A DNA stretch of 64,000 bases from Quercus robur (GCF_932294415.1 NC_065536.1:372001-436000), one strand, 5' to 3'; numbered from the stretch's first letter, positions 23,390 to 37,400 are shown. A program made the numbers and translations. The notes: generated from the sequence alone by a model not told the origin.

Positions 23390-24790
23390 CTCTCAATTAA
23401 GGGCTTGCAATCATGACACCTCAGGTTATCAAAGACTAGAGGCATACCCAGATTTCTAACTAAGAGATTGCCATCTTTAAAGTGAAGAGCATCCAAATTT
23501 CTGGTTCCTTTGACCAACAAATACCCCTGCACAAAATACTTACTTTTAGAATATTAATCTACAAGCCAAAAATCACTTTAAAGTTTTCCCCACACTTTTC
23601 ACTAACTAGACTGGGAGTTGATAGCTCTTGTGAAAATCATTCAGTCGTCTACAAAATAAAGATTAATAATCTGCATATTCTCACATCTGGGATGGAATTT
23701 GAAGTCCTTGCAACAAAGAATCCTTTTTTTTAGCATCTGAGTTAGGAATTCCATTGCTAGCAAACAAATAAGGGGACAATGGATCCCTTTTTCTCATCCA
23801 CTTGGCACCTCGAAAAAAAACCAACTAGTCCTCCATTTACAGCCACAAGGTACATAGGAGTGGTAATACACTCCCTCACCCAATTAGCATATCTTGAGCG
23901 AAAAGCCACAACCTAAAGGCATTGAAAAATAAACCACCATTCCACTGACCCATAAGCTTTCCTAATTTCCACCTCTATGGTAGTTCTTAACAATTTCATG
24001 AGCTACTAGCACAGTTTCTGCTCTATTCCTGCCAGGCACAAAGGCAGTTTGGTTGGGGCTAATAATATCATTCAAGCCTGATTTAAGTCTGTTAATCAAG
24101 TTTTGTGTGACGCACTTATAAATTATATTTCAACAAGAATTGGTTTATGATTCCCCAAATTGAAAGATTGCTCACTTTGGGACAAGAGTAATAATTGTTG
24201 CGTTCACCTCTCCAAGTAACCTACTTGAATTAAGAAACGATTGGATGGCATGGGCTACATCTGAATGGATAATAACAAGGCAAGCTTTTTCAAAAAACAC
24301 AAGATGCGAACCCATCAGGACCTGGGGCCTCCTATCCATCCAAGAAAACATAGTCTGCTCTCTACTGGATCTCCATACTTGAAACTAGAGAACTTGTTGA
24401 AATTTTACCCAAATTTCTTAAGGCAAATGCTCTTTAGAGTTATCTAACAGATTCTGATTGTTTAATTTGTTGAGGATCCATTATCCTATTCCCTTGATCA
24501 TCCTTTAGAAAAAGTATTGAGTTTCTAGCATTTCCTATTTTAACAACTCGATGAAAGGATGCAGTACTGTTATCCCTAATTAAGGCAACTGTTATAATAT
24601 GTTTGTTTCATAAGTGCCTCCTCTCCTCTGCTAATATTCTCAGGGAATTCTCTAACATAGAATTACGACATCTGTGGGTTGGGTTGCAAAATTCACAGTA
24701 TTGTCTTTGGGTCTCACTCCTCCAGCTCATAATTGACGGTTATGCTGTCACCCACGTGCTTAACTTTACCTACCAACAACAATGATTTAT
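23390..24790 (-). mobile_element. Degenerate L1-type LINE, reverse transcriptase region
   Basis: The minus strand in changing frames reads LINE reverse transcriptase motifs in the right order: RDNSTASFHRVVK (about 24560), LINRLKSGLNDIISPNQ then AFVPGR (about 24100-24030), and RDPLSPYLF (about 23790). Several stops and frame changes separate them, so this is an old, inactive copy. Its outer ends are not clear. Confidence 0.7.
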
Positions 24791-24915
24791 GTGGCAAAAC
24801 AACTTTTGCAAATTGATTAGTATATCTTACATTCTTGTTAGCTTATTTTCATCCAAATTCATCACTGTTCTGAGTCCGCAATAAAACAAATGTATACTAA
24901 AAGTATAAAGATATC

Positions 24916-24974
24916 TTCCAAGTTGCAACTGTGTGATTGAGTTATATTATACCTTTATGTTTTAAAGTTGCATG
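24916..24974 (+). repeat. 59-bp direct repeat, left copy
   Basis: TTCCAAGTTGCAACTGTG and the next 41 bases recur at 27272-27330 with about six differences. The right copy touches the 5' end of the LINE at 25038-27270, but the left copy is 63 bp away from its poly(A) end. Confidence 0.85.
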
Positions 24975-25037
24975 TGGTGGTATGAAATTGTCACCAAGAA
25001 TGGTGTTGTAGAAATTGACAGCCTTATTATGATAGCC

Positions 25038-27270
25038 TTTTTTTTTTTTTTTTTTTTATAGCCAACATATAACTGGAATTCATTGATACGGACCAAGGTC
25101 CATTGCAATTACATCATTTTGAATTTGGAGTTCAATAACAAGGGGAGTATCCTCCACCCATATATTACAATCATCAACATACAAGGCATTCCTAGCAAGA
25201 GAGTGAGCAGCCCCATTGTTGTTTCTTCTGACGTGCTCAGCCCTCCAAGTCTTGAAACGACTTAAACACCACTGAGAACCTTCAACAATCTTTTGGATAG
25301 CCAAAGCTGGAACAACATTCCCTTTAAGCGCATCCATCACTAACTGAGAGTCCCCTTCCACCACAACATCCTTCAAACCCAGGTCCCAAGCAAAAAGAAT
25401 ACCAATTTCAGCAGCTTTTGCTTCGGCTTCTAAAGCACCCCAAGGCAGATTTATCTTCTTACAAAGTGCACCCATCATCTGTCCTTTGTCATTTCTAATT
25501 ACCACACCAATCCCACAGCACCTTTGCTCCTTAAACACAGCAGCATCAACGTTTGCCTTATACATACCTTGAGGGGGAGGAGTCCAATGTTGAACCCGAG
25601 GGGCTGGTTGAGCTTTTTGGCTCTCAGGCAGACAAGCTACTCGAAAACCTTTCACATACTTCCTTGCTTCCCTTTCAATGGTCTTCCCACTCTTACATGT
25701 ACCCCCAAACCTGACAGAATTTCTGTTATTCCATAGTAACCATGCCATGATAGCAAACTTCTCCCAATCCTTCTCCCCTGAAGATGTCATTAACAGCCAA
25801 ACCAGATCAAAGAAATCCTTAGGGGGGCGGTCTAGACTGCCAATCCTGAACTTTGTCTCGCTCCAAGCTTCTCTTGCTACTCTACACCCCCATAGAATAT
25901 GACCCGATGACTCACACTCCCCACACAAGTCACAAATGTCCTCCAAAATAACCTTTCGGTACATAAGACATTGTTTCGTAGGCAGGGCATTTTTGCAAGC
26001 ACGCCATAAGAAGTGCTTAACTTTGTTTGGGCACTTTAAGCTCCACACCAGCTTCCAAATCGTCTCCATTTTGGATGTATCAGAGCAACCAGGTCTGCCA
26101 TCACTTCCCTTAGAGACCTCAAGGTACCGGACAGCCACTTTGTAAGCACTCTTGACAGAAAAGGTGCCATTGGGGGTGTAAGCCCACACTTGGGAGTCAA
26201 CCGGGTTCATGGTACTTAAAGGAATGCTTAGGATGGTCTATGCTTCTAGGGGGAGGAAGATTCTTCTTACCAAATCACTCTTCCACTCAGCTTTATCATG
26301 TGCAATCAGGTTGGCCACGCTCTCCCCAACATCCATTGTAGGCCTGGGTGAAATGATTATGCCTGACCCCGTAGAAGTAAGCCACACATCTTCCCAGATC
26401 TTGATACTCTTTCCGTCATCCACACACCATCTAACCCCATCCCTAAGCACCGGTTTGGCTGCCATCAAGCTTCTCCAAATGTAGGAGGGTTTTTTCCCCA
26501 CCTGAGCATTCAAAAAAGATGTTTTTGCAAAATACTTCGCTTTGAGCACTCTGTGGATTAGAGAATCAAGTCTCTGCTGAATCCTCCAACCTTGTTTGGC
26601 CAGGAGCGCGAGATTGAACGCTTTTAAGTCTCGAAAGCCCATACCCCCTTCCTTCTTTGGTTTGCACAAGTTTTCCCACGAAACCCAAGCTATCTTCCGA
26701 GCACTTTCTTTCTTTCCCCACCAGAAACCCCCAACCAAAGAGTTTATTTCCGAGCACAAAGAATCAGGAAGCTTGAAACAATTCATGGTGTAGGTAGGGG
26801 TGGCTTGTGCAACAGCCTTAATCAGGACTTCCCTACCGGCATTGGACAATAACTTCCCCTTCCATCCCGCTATTTTTCTGCTTACTTGGTCTTTGATACG
26901 ATTGAAAGCCTTTTTCTTACCCCTTCCCACCATCGGAGGTAAACCCAAGTATTTCTCATGTTGTTGTACAATCTGTGCACCGAATATGTTCTTCACCCCA
27001 TTTTGGATATTGGCCCTTGTGTTCTTGCTGAAAAACAAGGACGTTTTATCCTTGTTGATCTTTTGCCCCGACTCCTTCTCATAGGTATCCAAAACCTCTG
27101 CCACCTGCTTACATTCCTCCATTGTAGCTCTACAAAATATTATACTATCATCCGCAAAGAAAAGGTGCGAAACCATCGGTGCTTGTTTACTCACCCCCAC
27201 TCCCCTAAGCAGCCCCATAGCCTCCTTCTTTCTAATCAACGCCGACAACCCTTCCGCACACAAAAGGTAT
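25038..27270 (-). mobile_element. 5'-truncated L1-type LINE with reverse transcriptase end, zf-RVT and RNase H
   Basis: The poly(A) tail appears as a T-run at 25038-25057. The minus strand carries one frame split by a single TAG (26238-26240) into 351- and 376-residue stretches. The first holds the FADD catalytic motif (FADDSIIF), NKDKTSLFFS and KYLGLPPMVG, and then the GWKGKLLSNAGREVLIK thumb. The second holds the zinc-binding zf-RVT (CDLCGE, HILWGC) and an RNase H domain (KANVDAA, EAEAKAAE, VVEGDSQL, AAHSLAR). The 5' end is cut in the reverse transcriptase at YLLCAEGLSAL. It is inactive here, but only lightly damaged. Confidence 0.9.
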
Positions 27271-27271
27271 G

Positions 27272-27330
27272 TTCCAAGTTGCAACTGTGCCATTGAGTTA
27301 TATTATACATTTGTGTTTTAAAGTTGTATA
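27272..27330 (+). repeat. 59-bp direct repeat, right copy
   Basis: Partner of 24916-24974. It starts directly after the truncated 5' end of the LINE. Confidence 0.85.
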
Positions 27331-27341
27331 GATTTATCTTA

Positions 27342-27678
27342 GGCTAAAATGCAAAACTAACCCTCTAATTTTACTTTCATTCATTTTAGTCCTTTAAGTT
27401 TTAGATTTATTCAATTAAGGCTTTTCCGTTAACTTTTGTTAAAATTTAAAAAAAAAAAAAACCTAGAAAATATTTTTCAATCATTAATTGAATTTTTTTA
27501 ATTTAAAAAATTAAAAGAAAAATTAATAGAATTAAAAATTAACCACAACATATAACAAAAATTGATGGAAAAGCCTTAGTTGAATAAACTTGAAAGTTAG
27601 AGAAATGAAATGAATAAAAGCAAAGTTAAAGGACTGAAATGAAATCTGAAGAAACTGAAAGGGTCAGTTTTGCATTTC
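27342..27678. mobile_element. Mutator-type MITE with 9-bp target duplication
   Basis: TTTATCTTA flanks both ends (27333-27341, 27679-27687). The arms are long imperfect inverted repeats; both contain AAATGCAAAACT and AAGGCTTTTCC. There is no coding capacity. Confidence 0.85.
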
Positions 27679-27847
27679 TTTATCTTATTATACAAAGACT
27701 ATACGTATTATTTTATTTACTTTAAGTGAATAAGATATTTGTAAAGCACATTCATAATATACTCTATTTTGTTTCTCTTTAAAAAATATAATGTATTTTT
27801 ATAAATTCACTTTGCAAACATAATTATCTTCTTTGATATATATAATA

Positions 27848-28179
27848 GGTTAAAATACTATTTTGGTCCCTAAATTTTATCAAAAGTTTTTAAGAAGTTC
27901 ATTTTTCATCCCTAAACTATTAAAAAAAAAAAGTTTATCTTTTGTCTCTAAACTATTGAAAATATTTTATTTATGTCTTTAAATTTTACCAAAAATTTAT
28001 TTTTATCCTTAAACTATTGAAAAAAGTTTTTTTTTTTTTTTTCTTTCATTCGTATTTTTGTTTCTAATCTATTGAAAAAATTCTTTACAAAGTGTAGGGA
28101 TGAAAAAAGAAATTTTTAAAGTTTAGCAATAAAAAACAAACTTTTGACAAAATTTAGGGATAAAAATAGTATTTTACCC
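27848..28179. mobile_element. Mutator-type MITE with 9-bp target duplication
   Basis: TATATAATA flanks both ends (27839-27847, 28180-28188). The tips are inverted (GGTTAAAATACTATTTTGG and AATAGTATTTTACCC). The inside is made of short repeats around CTAAACTATTGAAAA. It ends about 260 bp before the MBOAT start codon, so it may form part of the promoter. Confidence 0.85.
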
Positions 28180-28291
28180 TATATAATAATAATAATTTAA
28201 AAGTAAGTTTTGTATAGACAGTAGGCAGGGGAATATACAAATTATACAATACCGAAAGGAAAAAGAAAAAAGAGGAAACATTGGTTGGGGC

Positions 28292-28332
28292 AAACGACAT
28301 ATATGCGGTGTTACAAGAACGTCATGTCGTTT
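28292..28332. promoter_or_regulatory. Inverted AAACGACAT motif upstream of the MBOAT gene
   Basis: AAACGACAT (28292-28300) and its exact complement ATGTCGTTT (28324-28332) stand 23 bp apart, about 110-150 bp before the ATG. Such symmetry can mark a protein-binding site; no factor can be named. Confidence 0.35.
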
Positions 28333-28413
28333 ATTTGCAGCCAGAGTCAAAGTGAAAGTGAATGAAGGAGAAGAAAGAGAAAGAAAGGTTCTTGTCCCTG
28401 TAATCAGAAAGCA

Positions 28414-28441
28414 GAGATAGAGATAGAGATAGAGATAGAGA
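28414..28441 (+). repeat. (AGAGAT)n hexamer in the MBOAT 5' leader
   Basis: Five near-perfect AGAGAT units run straight into the start codon at 28441. Copy number changes here would alter the leader right at the initiation site. Confidence 0.8.
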
Positions 28442-31400
28442 TGAAGAAGAAAATGGAAAGTAGCAGCAGCGATAAAAGAGAGCTATTTATTCTGATAGTA
28501 TACGCCATCGCCTTCTACTCTTTCGTCATCCAACGATCCCTTCGTCTCTCCACTGGTACGCTACCTATTCTCCTTCCTAATTTCTCTGTTTCTTTCCATT
28601 TCTCATTCTTTTAAATTAAATTACAGATTATCACTCCCAACTCTACGGCTTACGCTCAGCCTCACCCTGGCTCTCCAAATTCACTCATCGTTCCAATGTA
28701 TTAACTCTCTCTCTCTTTCTCTCTTTTTTTCTTTTCTTTTAAATTCCTAATTTTTATGTATATGTTTAGGATATGTCAGATGCGCAATGGAGGAACTTTC
28801 GAGCGAATTTACCGATTCTTACAATCGTTTTTGCGATTTTGGGTTTGGCCGCCAATGCATTCAGAGCCTGTTTTCGATTCAAAGCCAGAGGAATGTCTTT
28901 CCTTTGGCTTTTCATTTCTTTCATTTACCTTACTTATTTGCACGGAGCTTGGTATGCCTGCCTGCCTTTTCCCCCCATTTCTTCAACTCTCTCTCTCTCT
29001 CTCTCTCTGTGTTTTTATCTTTCTTTCTTTCGTTGGCAGCATTGTGTTCATCTTAGCAATCGCTTTGCTTAATTATCTTCTAGTTAAGGTGCGTTTTCTT
29101 CTGCCTTCACCTCCATTTTCCTGTTTGACACTGTTAGGCTATAACATCTTATTTTTTGCTCTTTTTTACTATCAAAGTTCCTGTCTTTGCCCATTTTCAT
29201 AAACTTGCTTTCTGATTGTTATGTCATTCTAACATTTTAAATTTCACCAATTATGTGACTTTAATGACACCACAACATTTCACAATAATTTATAAGCATT
29301 AGATTGTTTTTTTTTTTTTTTTTGGTAAATAGGCGATATATTAAAACTCAAAGAGAAGACACAGGCCCATGGCAGGTCCTATTTACATACAAACCAATCC
29401 TATCATCCTGAAGCAATTGCAAAACATCCACAGGCGGATTCAAAAAACTAAGAAATTCTATTTCCTGCTCCACTCCCATTTTGGCCAACAAGTCTGCACA
29501 TCTGTTAGCTTGCCGGTAGCAGTGCTTGATCTGAATTTGCTGAAAACAGGATAGTAGCTTCCTGCAATCATCCATTATAGGAGATATAATAGTGTTGTCA
29601 TAGTTGTAGTTCCTTAAGACATCAACCACTGCTTTAGCATCCAACTCTACAACAAGACATGGAATATTAAGAGAAAGACACAAGCTGAGACCATCCCTTA
29701 GACCCCAAAGTTCAGCTGCAAAACAGTTTGTAGAACCTATATGCCTTGTGAAACCCGCTATCCAACTCCCATTATCATCTCTAACCACACCACCGCAGCC
29801 TGCTTGACCAAGTCTACCCAAAACCGACCCATCGGTGTTCAATTTCTTCCATCCCATTGCTGGCTTCTCCCATCTGATGCTTCTAGTCACAACACGAGTT
29901 GGGCTCCTAGGAGAAGCCACATAACACAGAAACTCCATAGCTTGGTTCACGATTACATTGGAAAGATTTGGGTTTTGGCTCTTCCTCTTAAAAATAATCA
30001 TGTTTCTACTCTTCCATAAGTTCCAAACTGCTACTGGAAATAAAATATTCCATGGAGGATTACCTTGAAAACAGCTTCCCCTATCTTTGCTATTGATCTT
30101 GATCCAATCTTGTAAGTTGCTAGTCCAAAAAACTCGGTCAGTCCTTTGAATTCCCAGCTGCCGCCAAACTTCTTTAACATTTTGGCAGTCCCTAAGAGCA
30201 TGAAGAATTGTTTCCGAGGCCCTTTGGCAGATTGGGCATGACTCCTCCTCAACTACTCTTCTTTTCACAAGACAAGCCTTAACCCCTATACTTCCATGAG
30301 CACACATCCACAAGAAGGTCTTGATGCGGGGCAAAGTGTTCAACCTCCAAATCCACCCAAAATCATGCACACCCAAGTCAGCTTCCGCTCCCATGGCAAT
30401 GGAGTAAGCACTCCTTAAATCAAAAGTGCCTCTTGGATTGCCCATCCAAGAGATTCTCTCCCTTCCTCTACTAGTGAAGGGTGTAGGTATGGCTTGAATC
30501 AAGGATTTTACATCCAAAGGCAATTCAAAAGGAATTTTGCTCCAATCCCACCCCGTATCTGTAAGGACATCCTTAACTTCCAATTGAGTTGCACCTTGAG
30601 TTAGAGGCCCTTGAATCAAATTCCGGAGAGGGCCTTTACTCAGCCAATTGCCCCTCCAAAAACTAATATTACTATCCCTGCTAATCATCATCAAACTACC
30701 CTTCTTGAAGGTCTCCCTACCTCTTTTTATGGCTGTCCAGACCTGGGAGCATGGTAATCTGTCCGGATTTCTAGCATTAAGCCTTCTATTGTTAAGGTAC
30801 TTTTGCCAAAGGACTTGCGCCCACAAAGCTTCGCTCTCTGTGTGCAGCCGCCAATTAAGCTTGGCAAGGAGGGCTGTATTTCTACCTTTAGCTTCCTGCA
30901 AACCAAGCCCCCCTTCCTCTTTTGATCTAGTAACTTTTTTCCACCCCACCCAGTGGATCTTCTTGGCGGTATCCGTGGTTCCCCATAGGAAATTTCTATT
31001 TACCCGATCAATCCCATCCAAAATTCTTCCCGGTAACTTAGTGCACTGCATAATATAGGATGGTATAGCAGCAGAAGAGGCTTGAATAAGGACAGCTCGA
31101 CCCGCAAAGGAAAGCATATTCGCCTTCCATCCTGCAAGTTTTTGCTTAACCCTATCCAAAACAAAGTTGTACTCATGGGGCGAGGACCTCGGATGCATAA
31201 TAGGAATCCCAAGGTACTTACCGAGCGAAGGAGTTGAGGCAAAGCCAAGAATATCACTTAAGGATTCCCTAGCATTAGATTGTTACTAGTGGGCAGAAAA
31301 TTAGTTTCAGTGGTGGGTTCAAATCAGAATTAATAACAACTTACCACCTAATTGTTCTGAAAATGTTGTTGACGTAATACTTCTTGACTTGAATAGGTTT

Positions 31401-34400
31401 CATATTTGTAAAAACTGACTCTAAATTTAGGGTTTCTACTTATGCTTGTTTTCTATTCCATTTGATTTTGCAAAATTTTAGGACTTAGTTAAGTTCATCA
31501 TTACATAAGAGTGACAAATGTGTCTTTTTTTGTTCCCTCCTTTTTGTAACTCGCATGCTTTGTTATATTAGATTAGTGATCTCTTCCTTTCAATTGGTTA
31601 TTATTGTAGCTTTCATTGTAATTGTTATCGACTGAAGTTTCTAATTCTGCTTGTATTTTACTAGACTTATATTTCTGCAGATATTTGCACGAAAGAAGTA
31701 CTTCTTACTTGTACTCTGGAGTTTTAATATCTTTTTTCTTATATGCAACCGCGTTTATGAAGGATATTCATTCTCCATAATAGGGTAAGTTCTATTAGCT
31801 TGTTTATTAAATACTAATGTACTTTTGAATATATCTTAAGTGCAAGATATTATGTGATATCTGCTCAACACAGTTCCGTTTGTATATTGTCCCTAGGCAA
31901 CAGTGGGCTTACTTGGACAACTTCCGAGGCACCTTTAGATGGCATATTTGCTTTAACTTTGGTATTTCCTTACATCTTCATTTGTTGGGATATTAGTTCC
32001 AAAATTATGCTTTTATTCTGATTCTTGATTCAATTAATAAGTAAACCACACTAGTTGTTTTTGCTTTGAGTTATCAATAGAAGAAAGGTTTTCATTTACA
32101 ATGAAGCATAATGCAAAATAATAGGTTCTACTTGTAGATATTGAGACTTCAGCAACTATTCTATTGTTTCTTTATATGGCTTTGTTTTATTTTTTTGACA
32201 GTTGTTTTGCGCATGATAAGCTTTGGATATGATTACCATTGGGCAGATCAAGATTCTTGTTTTGATCAAGAGGTATTTGTTTCTCTCTGACTTCCATTTT
32301 CCACCTTTCTTTTTTCCTTCTTCCTATTTTATGGGATTGCTTGCTCTATGCTTAATAGGCATGTAGTTCTTTTTAAAGGATTCTTACCTTGTCTACTAGG
32401 AGATCAACACAATCTGCTAAGTTTGTGGCAATGACAGTTTCATTCCCTAAAAACTTGTTCCACAATAATGGCCAAAACACCCTAAACTGGTGTATCTTTA
32501 TGTGTTAATGCATCTTGCTTTATGGTACCTATAAAAAATTATATGCATCTCTCTTTATGGTTTAGTATCAGCACTCATCAGCTTTTTCATTTTCTTTAGA
32601 GAGTTCATATCTTGTCACTACTCTGTGTCAATAGTGGAATTTTATGTTCTGGTGGAGCTTTCACGTGCTTGCCAACTACCAGCTTACAGTATTTATGTGA
32701 TTATATCTAGTACACTGTCATGTTCCTGCCATTTTATTTTCTCATATATCTGTCAGATTTTATTGTATGTAATATGGTTTATTTGATTATTTGTACCCTG
32801 AAATATATATGGTTCCTGATCCTGGGTTCACTAAAACACATGCTTGCTTAAGATTTTTCTATTTATACAAATGATTATCATGGATTTAAAACATTCCTAC
32901 TTAAGAAACCAGCTTTGCTGATTCTCACATTCTGGTATTTGCAGAAGCATGTTCAGCGTTGCCATATTTGTAAGTCAGGAAAAACTTGCTACCAACTTTT
33001 ACAGGTTAACTTATTAGCTGCAATTAAGCATGAGAACATCATTTTTATAGTTGCTGTTATCCATTTATTTGCTTCATCTGAACAAAATTTTTATTTTATC
33101 TTTTTTAAAATTGGTTTTGTTAATTACCTGAAAATATTTTCTTTTTCATGACTTTTGTTATGCTTCTCTAGGAGAGAAGTGTCCAGGGTGACAAGTATTC
33201 CTTAAGTATATACATTTGTTACTTGGTATATGCTCCCCTCTACCTTGCTGGGCCAATTATAAGCTTCAATGCATTTGCTTCACAGGTATGTGACTTGTAT
33301 GTCAATTATACTTTTTCTTTTCGTTTCCATAGTAATGTCCCATTTCTATAAAAGTAGTCTTAGTGATATCCTCTATGGTTGAACTTTTACTGGATTTAGC
33401 AGCAATAGCTAAGTTTTAAATGTAGTCAGATCCTTCTTGTGAACTGTTAAGCTAACCCAACAATCTTGAAGCCCTCCTTGTTGCTAGCTCCTCTTTCTAA
33501 TTTTCCAAGCTATAGCAAAAACCATTTGTACTAGTGCATTATCAACTCAACTAGATTTCTTTAATGTTCTCAGAAAACTCTTTTGAGTAGTCTACTACTC
33601 TAATGCAAATTTTTTGCAGCTAGATGTACCTCAGAATAATTATTCAGTCAGAGATGCGACTTGGTATGGTTTGCGTTGGGTATTCAGTCTTCTCCTAATG
33701 GAGCTAATGACACATCTCTTTCATTACAATGCCTTTGCAATCAGGTGAGTCTCTTAGAAACTCAAGGGTACACCTATTTTTTAGATTTTTCTGTCCAATC
33801 TTATTGTCTAGTAATAACATTTCTTTCTGCAATGGCTAGTGGCTTGTGGAAACAGTTATCTCCTACGGATGTGTTCATCATCGGATATGGGGTAAGAGGT
33901 GAATCTTATTATGTACGAGGAAAACAATTCATCCATGAATAAGAAGACATAGTAGAGCCCTATGTGTGTGTGTGCGTGCATATTTTATTGGGAACCTAAG
34001 CTCTATAATTTTGGAAATGATAGATGACACCTTTGTTAGCATTTTGCTAAGATTAAGTGTCTAATTCTAGAAATAGACCACTTACAGCTATTGTATATAT
34101 GGGCATGAAATAAGAGTACTGTTTACTGTATCTCTATCAATATTCAAAAGTTGGAATTTTTTTTAATTGCTCCATGGATCCTATAATTTGTCTCCAAACA
34201 TCTCCTTTAGAACATCCATGACGTGGCCATCAGTATACTCCTTACAGAATATGGCATCATACTGTCAGTCTATTATACTAAATGCCCTTATGCATGATTC
34301 CAGATAGATCCTTGAACATGGTTCCCAAATTGGGAAATAATGCATCCTTCCCTTGTTCTAATGAACCAAACATTGTTCTGAAACTTCAAAATTATTCAAG

Positions 34401-37400
34401 TCAGCGAGAGTGACACTGAAAAACTTTGTCAGGAGTAAGGACCTATCCATTGCTGCAAAGAAGGTTTTCATTGTCATGCTTTACATGAAACCTTGAGCAA
34501 TTATGCAAATTCTAGAGAAACGGGGAAATGATATTAATTCTCTTTGTTGAAATTTCCTTTTGAATTCTAGATTGTATTTATTTTGACTTAAGTTTCCTCA
34601 ATTTTGGTGGTCGAAATAATCGTAATACTTTTTTAATCTTTATTCTTATTCTGGTCAGGTCTTAAACTTCATGTGGCTGAAGTTTTTTCTTATCTGGCGC
34701 TATTTTCGGTTTTGGTCACTGGTATGTTACAAGCAATTATAATTTTTGGCTTCATTTTATCCTGAACTGCAGCTTTCTTTTACATCCGCACTGGATAGTC
34801 TAGCCCTAATTAGCTCCATCTTAAGTTCAGTTGAAGAAAGCTGTAACCTTTAACCTTTAAGCATTGGTGTCTAAATACATCTTTGTAATTATGTACTTGT
34901 AGATATGTGGCATTGAGGCCCCAGAGAATATGCCAAGGTGTATTAATAATTGCCATAACTTGGAAGGATTTTGGAAAAACTGGCATGCTTCCTACAACAA
35001 ATGGCTTGTGAGGTAAATCATTTCAAATCCTTTATATTTGTTTTTTCTCATGCAATCCCATCTTTGACTATGGCATGTGTATTTTATAAATGATTGCAAT
35101 TTTAGGTATATGTACATTCCTCTAGGGGGATCTCAGAAGAAGCTACTGAACGTATGGGTTATATTCACATTTGTTGCAATATGGCATGATTTAGAATGGT
35201 ACTTCTTGCCTCCAAGTTTTTCTTCTTAATCGCTTCTTTCTGTTCCGTAAAATAGTAGCAGAAGATTGTTCAAAGCTACACCTTTTACGAGTTCTTATTG
35301 TCTTTGACATTAGGAAGCTTCTTTCTTGGGCGTGGTTAACATGTTTGTTCTTTATTCCGGAAATGATACTGAAATCAACAGCAAATGCGTTGCAGGTGAT
35401 GTCTGTCTATCCTTCCCAGTTCTGTTTGCTGTGATTTACTTGATTGTGATTGAGTTGCATTTGGCTAGTGGTTTTGCTTTTGCCTATCAAGAATCATCTG
35501 ATACCAAACAATCAGAAAGGCATTATGATTTGTAATAATACTTATTTCCGAAAATATAGGGTATCAAAGAATGACTACCAATACCTTTCATAGTACACCT
35601 TGGTTGAGTGGCTTTTTTTTTTTTTTTTTTTTTTATTTATTCTTTTGGCTAAGTAAAAGGAAGAAGTGACAGCTAAAAGGAAGTGGCAGCACCCAAGTAC
35701 GTGGGAAATATACAAGTAAAGACACCAAAACAGGAAAAATAAATAAAGTAAATATATAGAAAAAAGAACAAAATTTATCTCAGAAGTGGCAAACAATCAA
35801 TAAATTCCATATGGGGAAGACAGCCCAATTGAGGAAGAAGAGATGAAGCGGTGAACATCCCAGGAGCAGGTGAGAAGGAAAGATTCAAACCCAAGCTCAA
35901 AAAAACCCATCTTGAGCTGGGTGATGGACTTCACCCCTTTGAATGCCTCTTTTTTTTCTCTATCCAGATATTCTACATTAGACAAAAGGAGCTGTTTTAG
36001 AAGCCACATGGCCCCTACCAATTATCATCACCTTCTTCAGCATAAACAGCACTGACCTGAAAAAAGTGTTTCAGTGTACTTTTATGATACAGATTACACA
36101 TTTATAAATAAGACATGGCAATGACTCTGTCATGTGGAATTGAACAGGCTCCTCTAGGCATTAAAGATGCAACCTTTGCAAAAGCAAAATACAGTCACAC
36201 TTTAGCTGAAGACATAAAGTTATTATGAATGGATGAATAGAAATTCTATTGCTGCACCAAAGTAGTGAGAAAATGCATTATTAGATTGTTATTATTGTTT
36301 TTTTGTGTTTGTCATTGAAGGTATAAATACAGTGCAGCAACATCATCTTGCTTTTCATAAAATTATATCTGTCTGACAAGATTCTTGACGTATGATTTTC
36401 AACTATGTTTTAATTTCAGGTTGAGAGTGCTTTGGGGCAGTTTGTCTTTCGTGAACTTAGTGCTGTTGCTGGTGCTGTCACAATCACTTGTCTCATGGTG
36501 TGTCCCTACACTAATTTTAAGTAATACACAAATCAGTGTTATATTCCTTAAATTGTTCCTCAATAACTTGCGATTAATTAATTAGCATGTGATGCATATG
36601 TAAATTGGTAAATACATATGGATTTCTAGGTAGTAACAGAGTAGTTAAAAGCAAATGCCATTAGAACAATATCAAGTTTCCACTTGAGGAAGTAACTATG
36701 TCCGAGTCCTCATTCTGAAAGTTGCCTAGAAACTAGTCTGACATTTTTTATTAACGTGAATAAGAAAAAAATTCTAAATGAGTAGTTAATGGCATGTATT
36801 CTTTGAATTGGAATTTAAAATGAGAAGACACTTGTCTCTGTCTTTTGTTAGCAAAGAAATGCTGCTTTTTCGCTCTTAAGAAGGTTAAACCCTCTTAGCT
36901 TTAAGTTGAATTTTTCTAGGTAATCTTTCTTGGATTCTTTGGTAAAGGTGGACAAGGTAAGTGGTTAAAATGAGTTTCACGGCATGCACGAATATGCTAG
37001 TGCATGGGTTGGAATTGGTCTCAGTGAAGTACAAGAGAGGAAAGTAGCAAATAAAAATCATTAAGTTGTGTTCTACATAACCTTTCTTGGATACTTACAT
37101 AGAGGAGTACAAGGTACTTGGTTGAAATGAGTTGCATTGCATGCACATGTAGTGTACATAAACATTTATTGCAAAAAGTACATAAACACCATATCAATAA
37201 GTTTGTTGCAAGCACTTGTGCTTGGGGGGCTCACTTCTAGTGATTCCCTCTCTTTGTTCATAGACTCTCTATTCTCTTGTACATAATTTCTTTTCTTGTG
37301 TTTGCTGTTTGTACATATTTTTTTTAGGCCACTTCATCTTCTTTGATTGAAGCAGTCCTAACATTTAATAAAGATTTCTTCCCTATCCAAAAATAAATGT

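Noticed and set aside
28756-29202. 148-codon frame in the MBOAT region
   Set aside because: Wrong frame over exon 3 and its flanking introns; the spliced reading gives the conserved protein.
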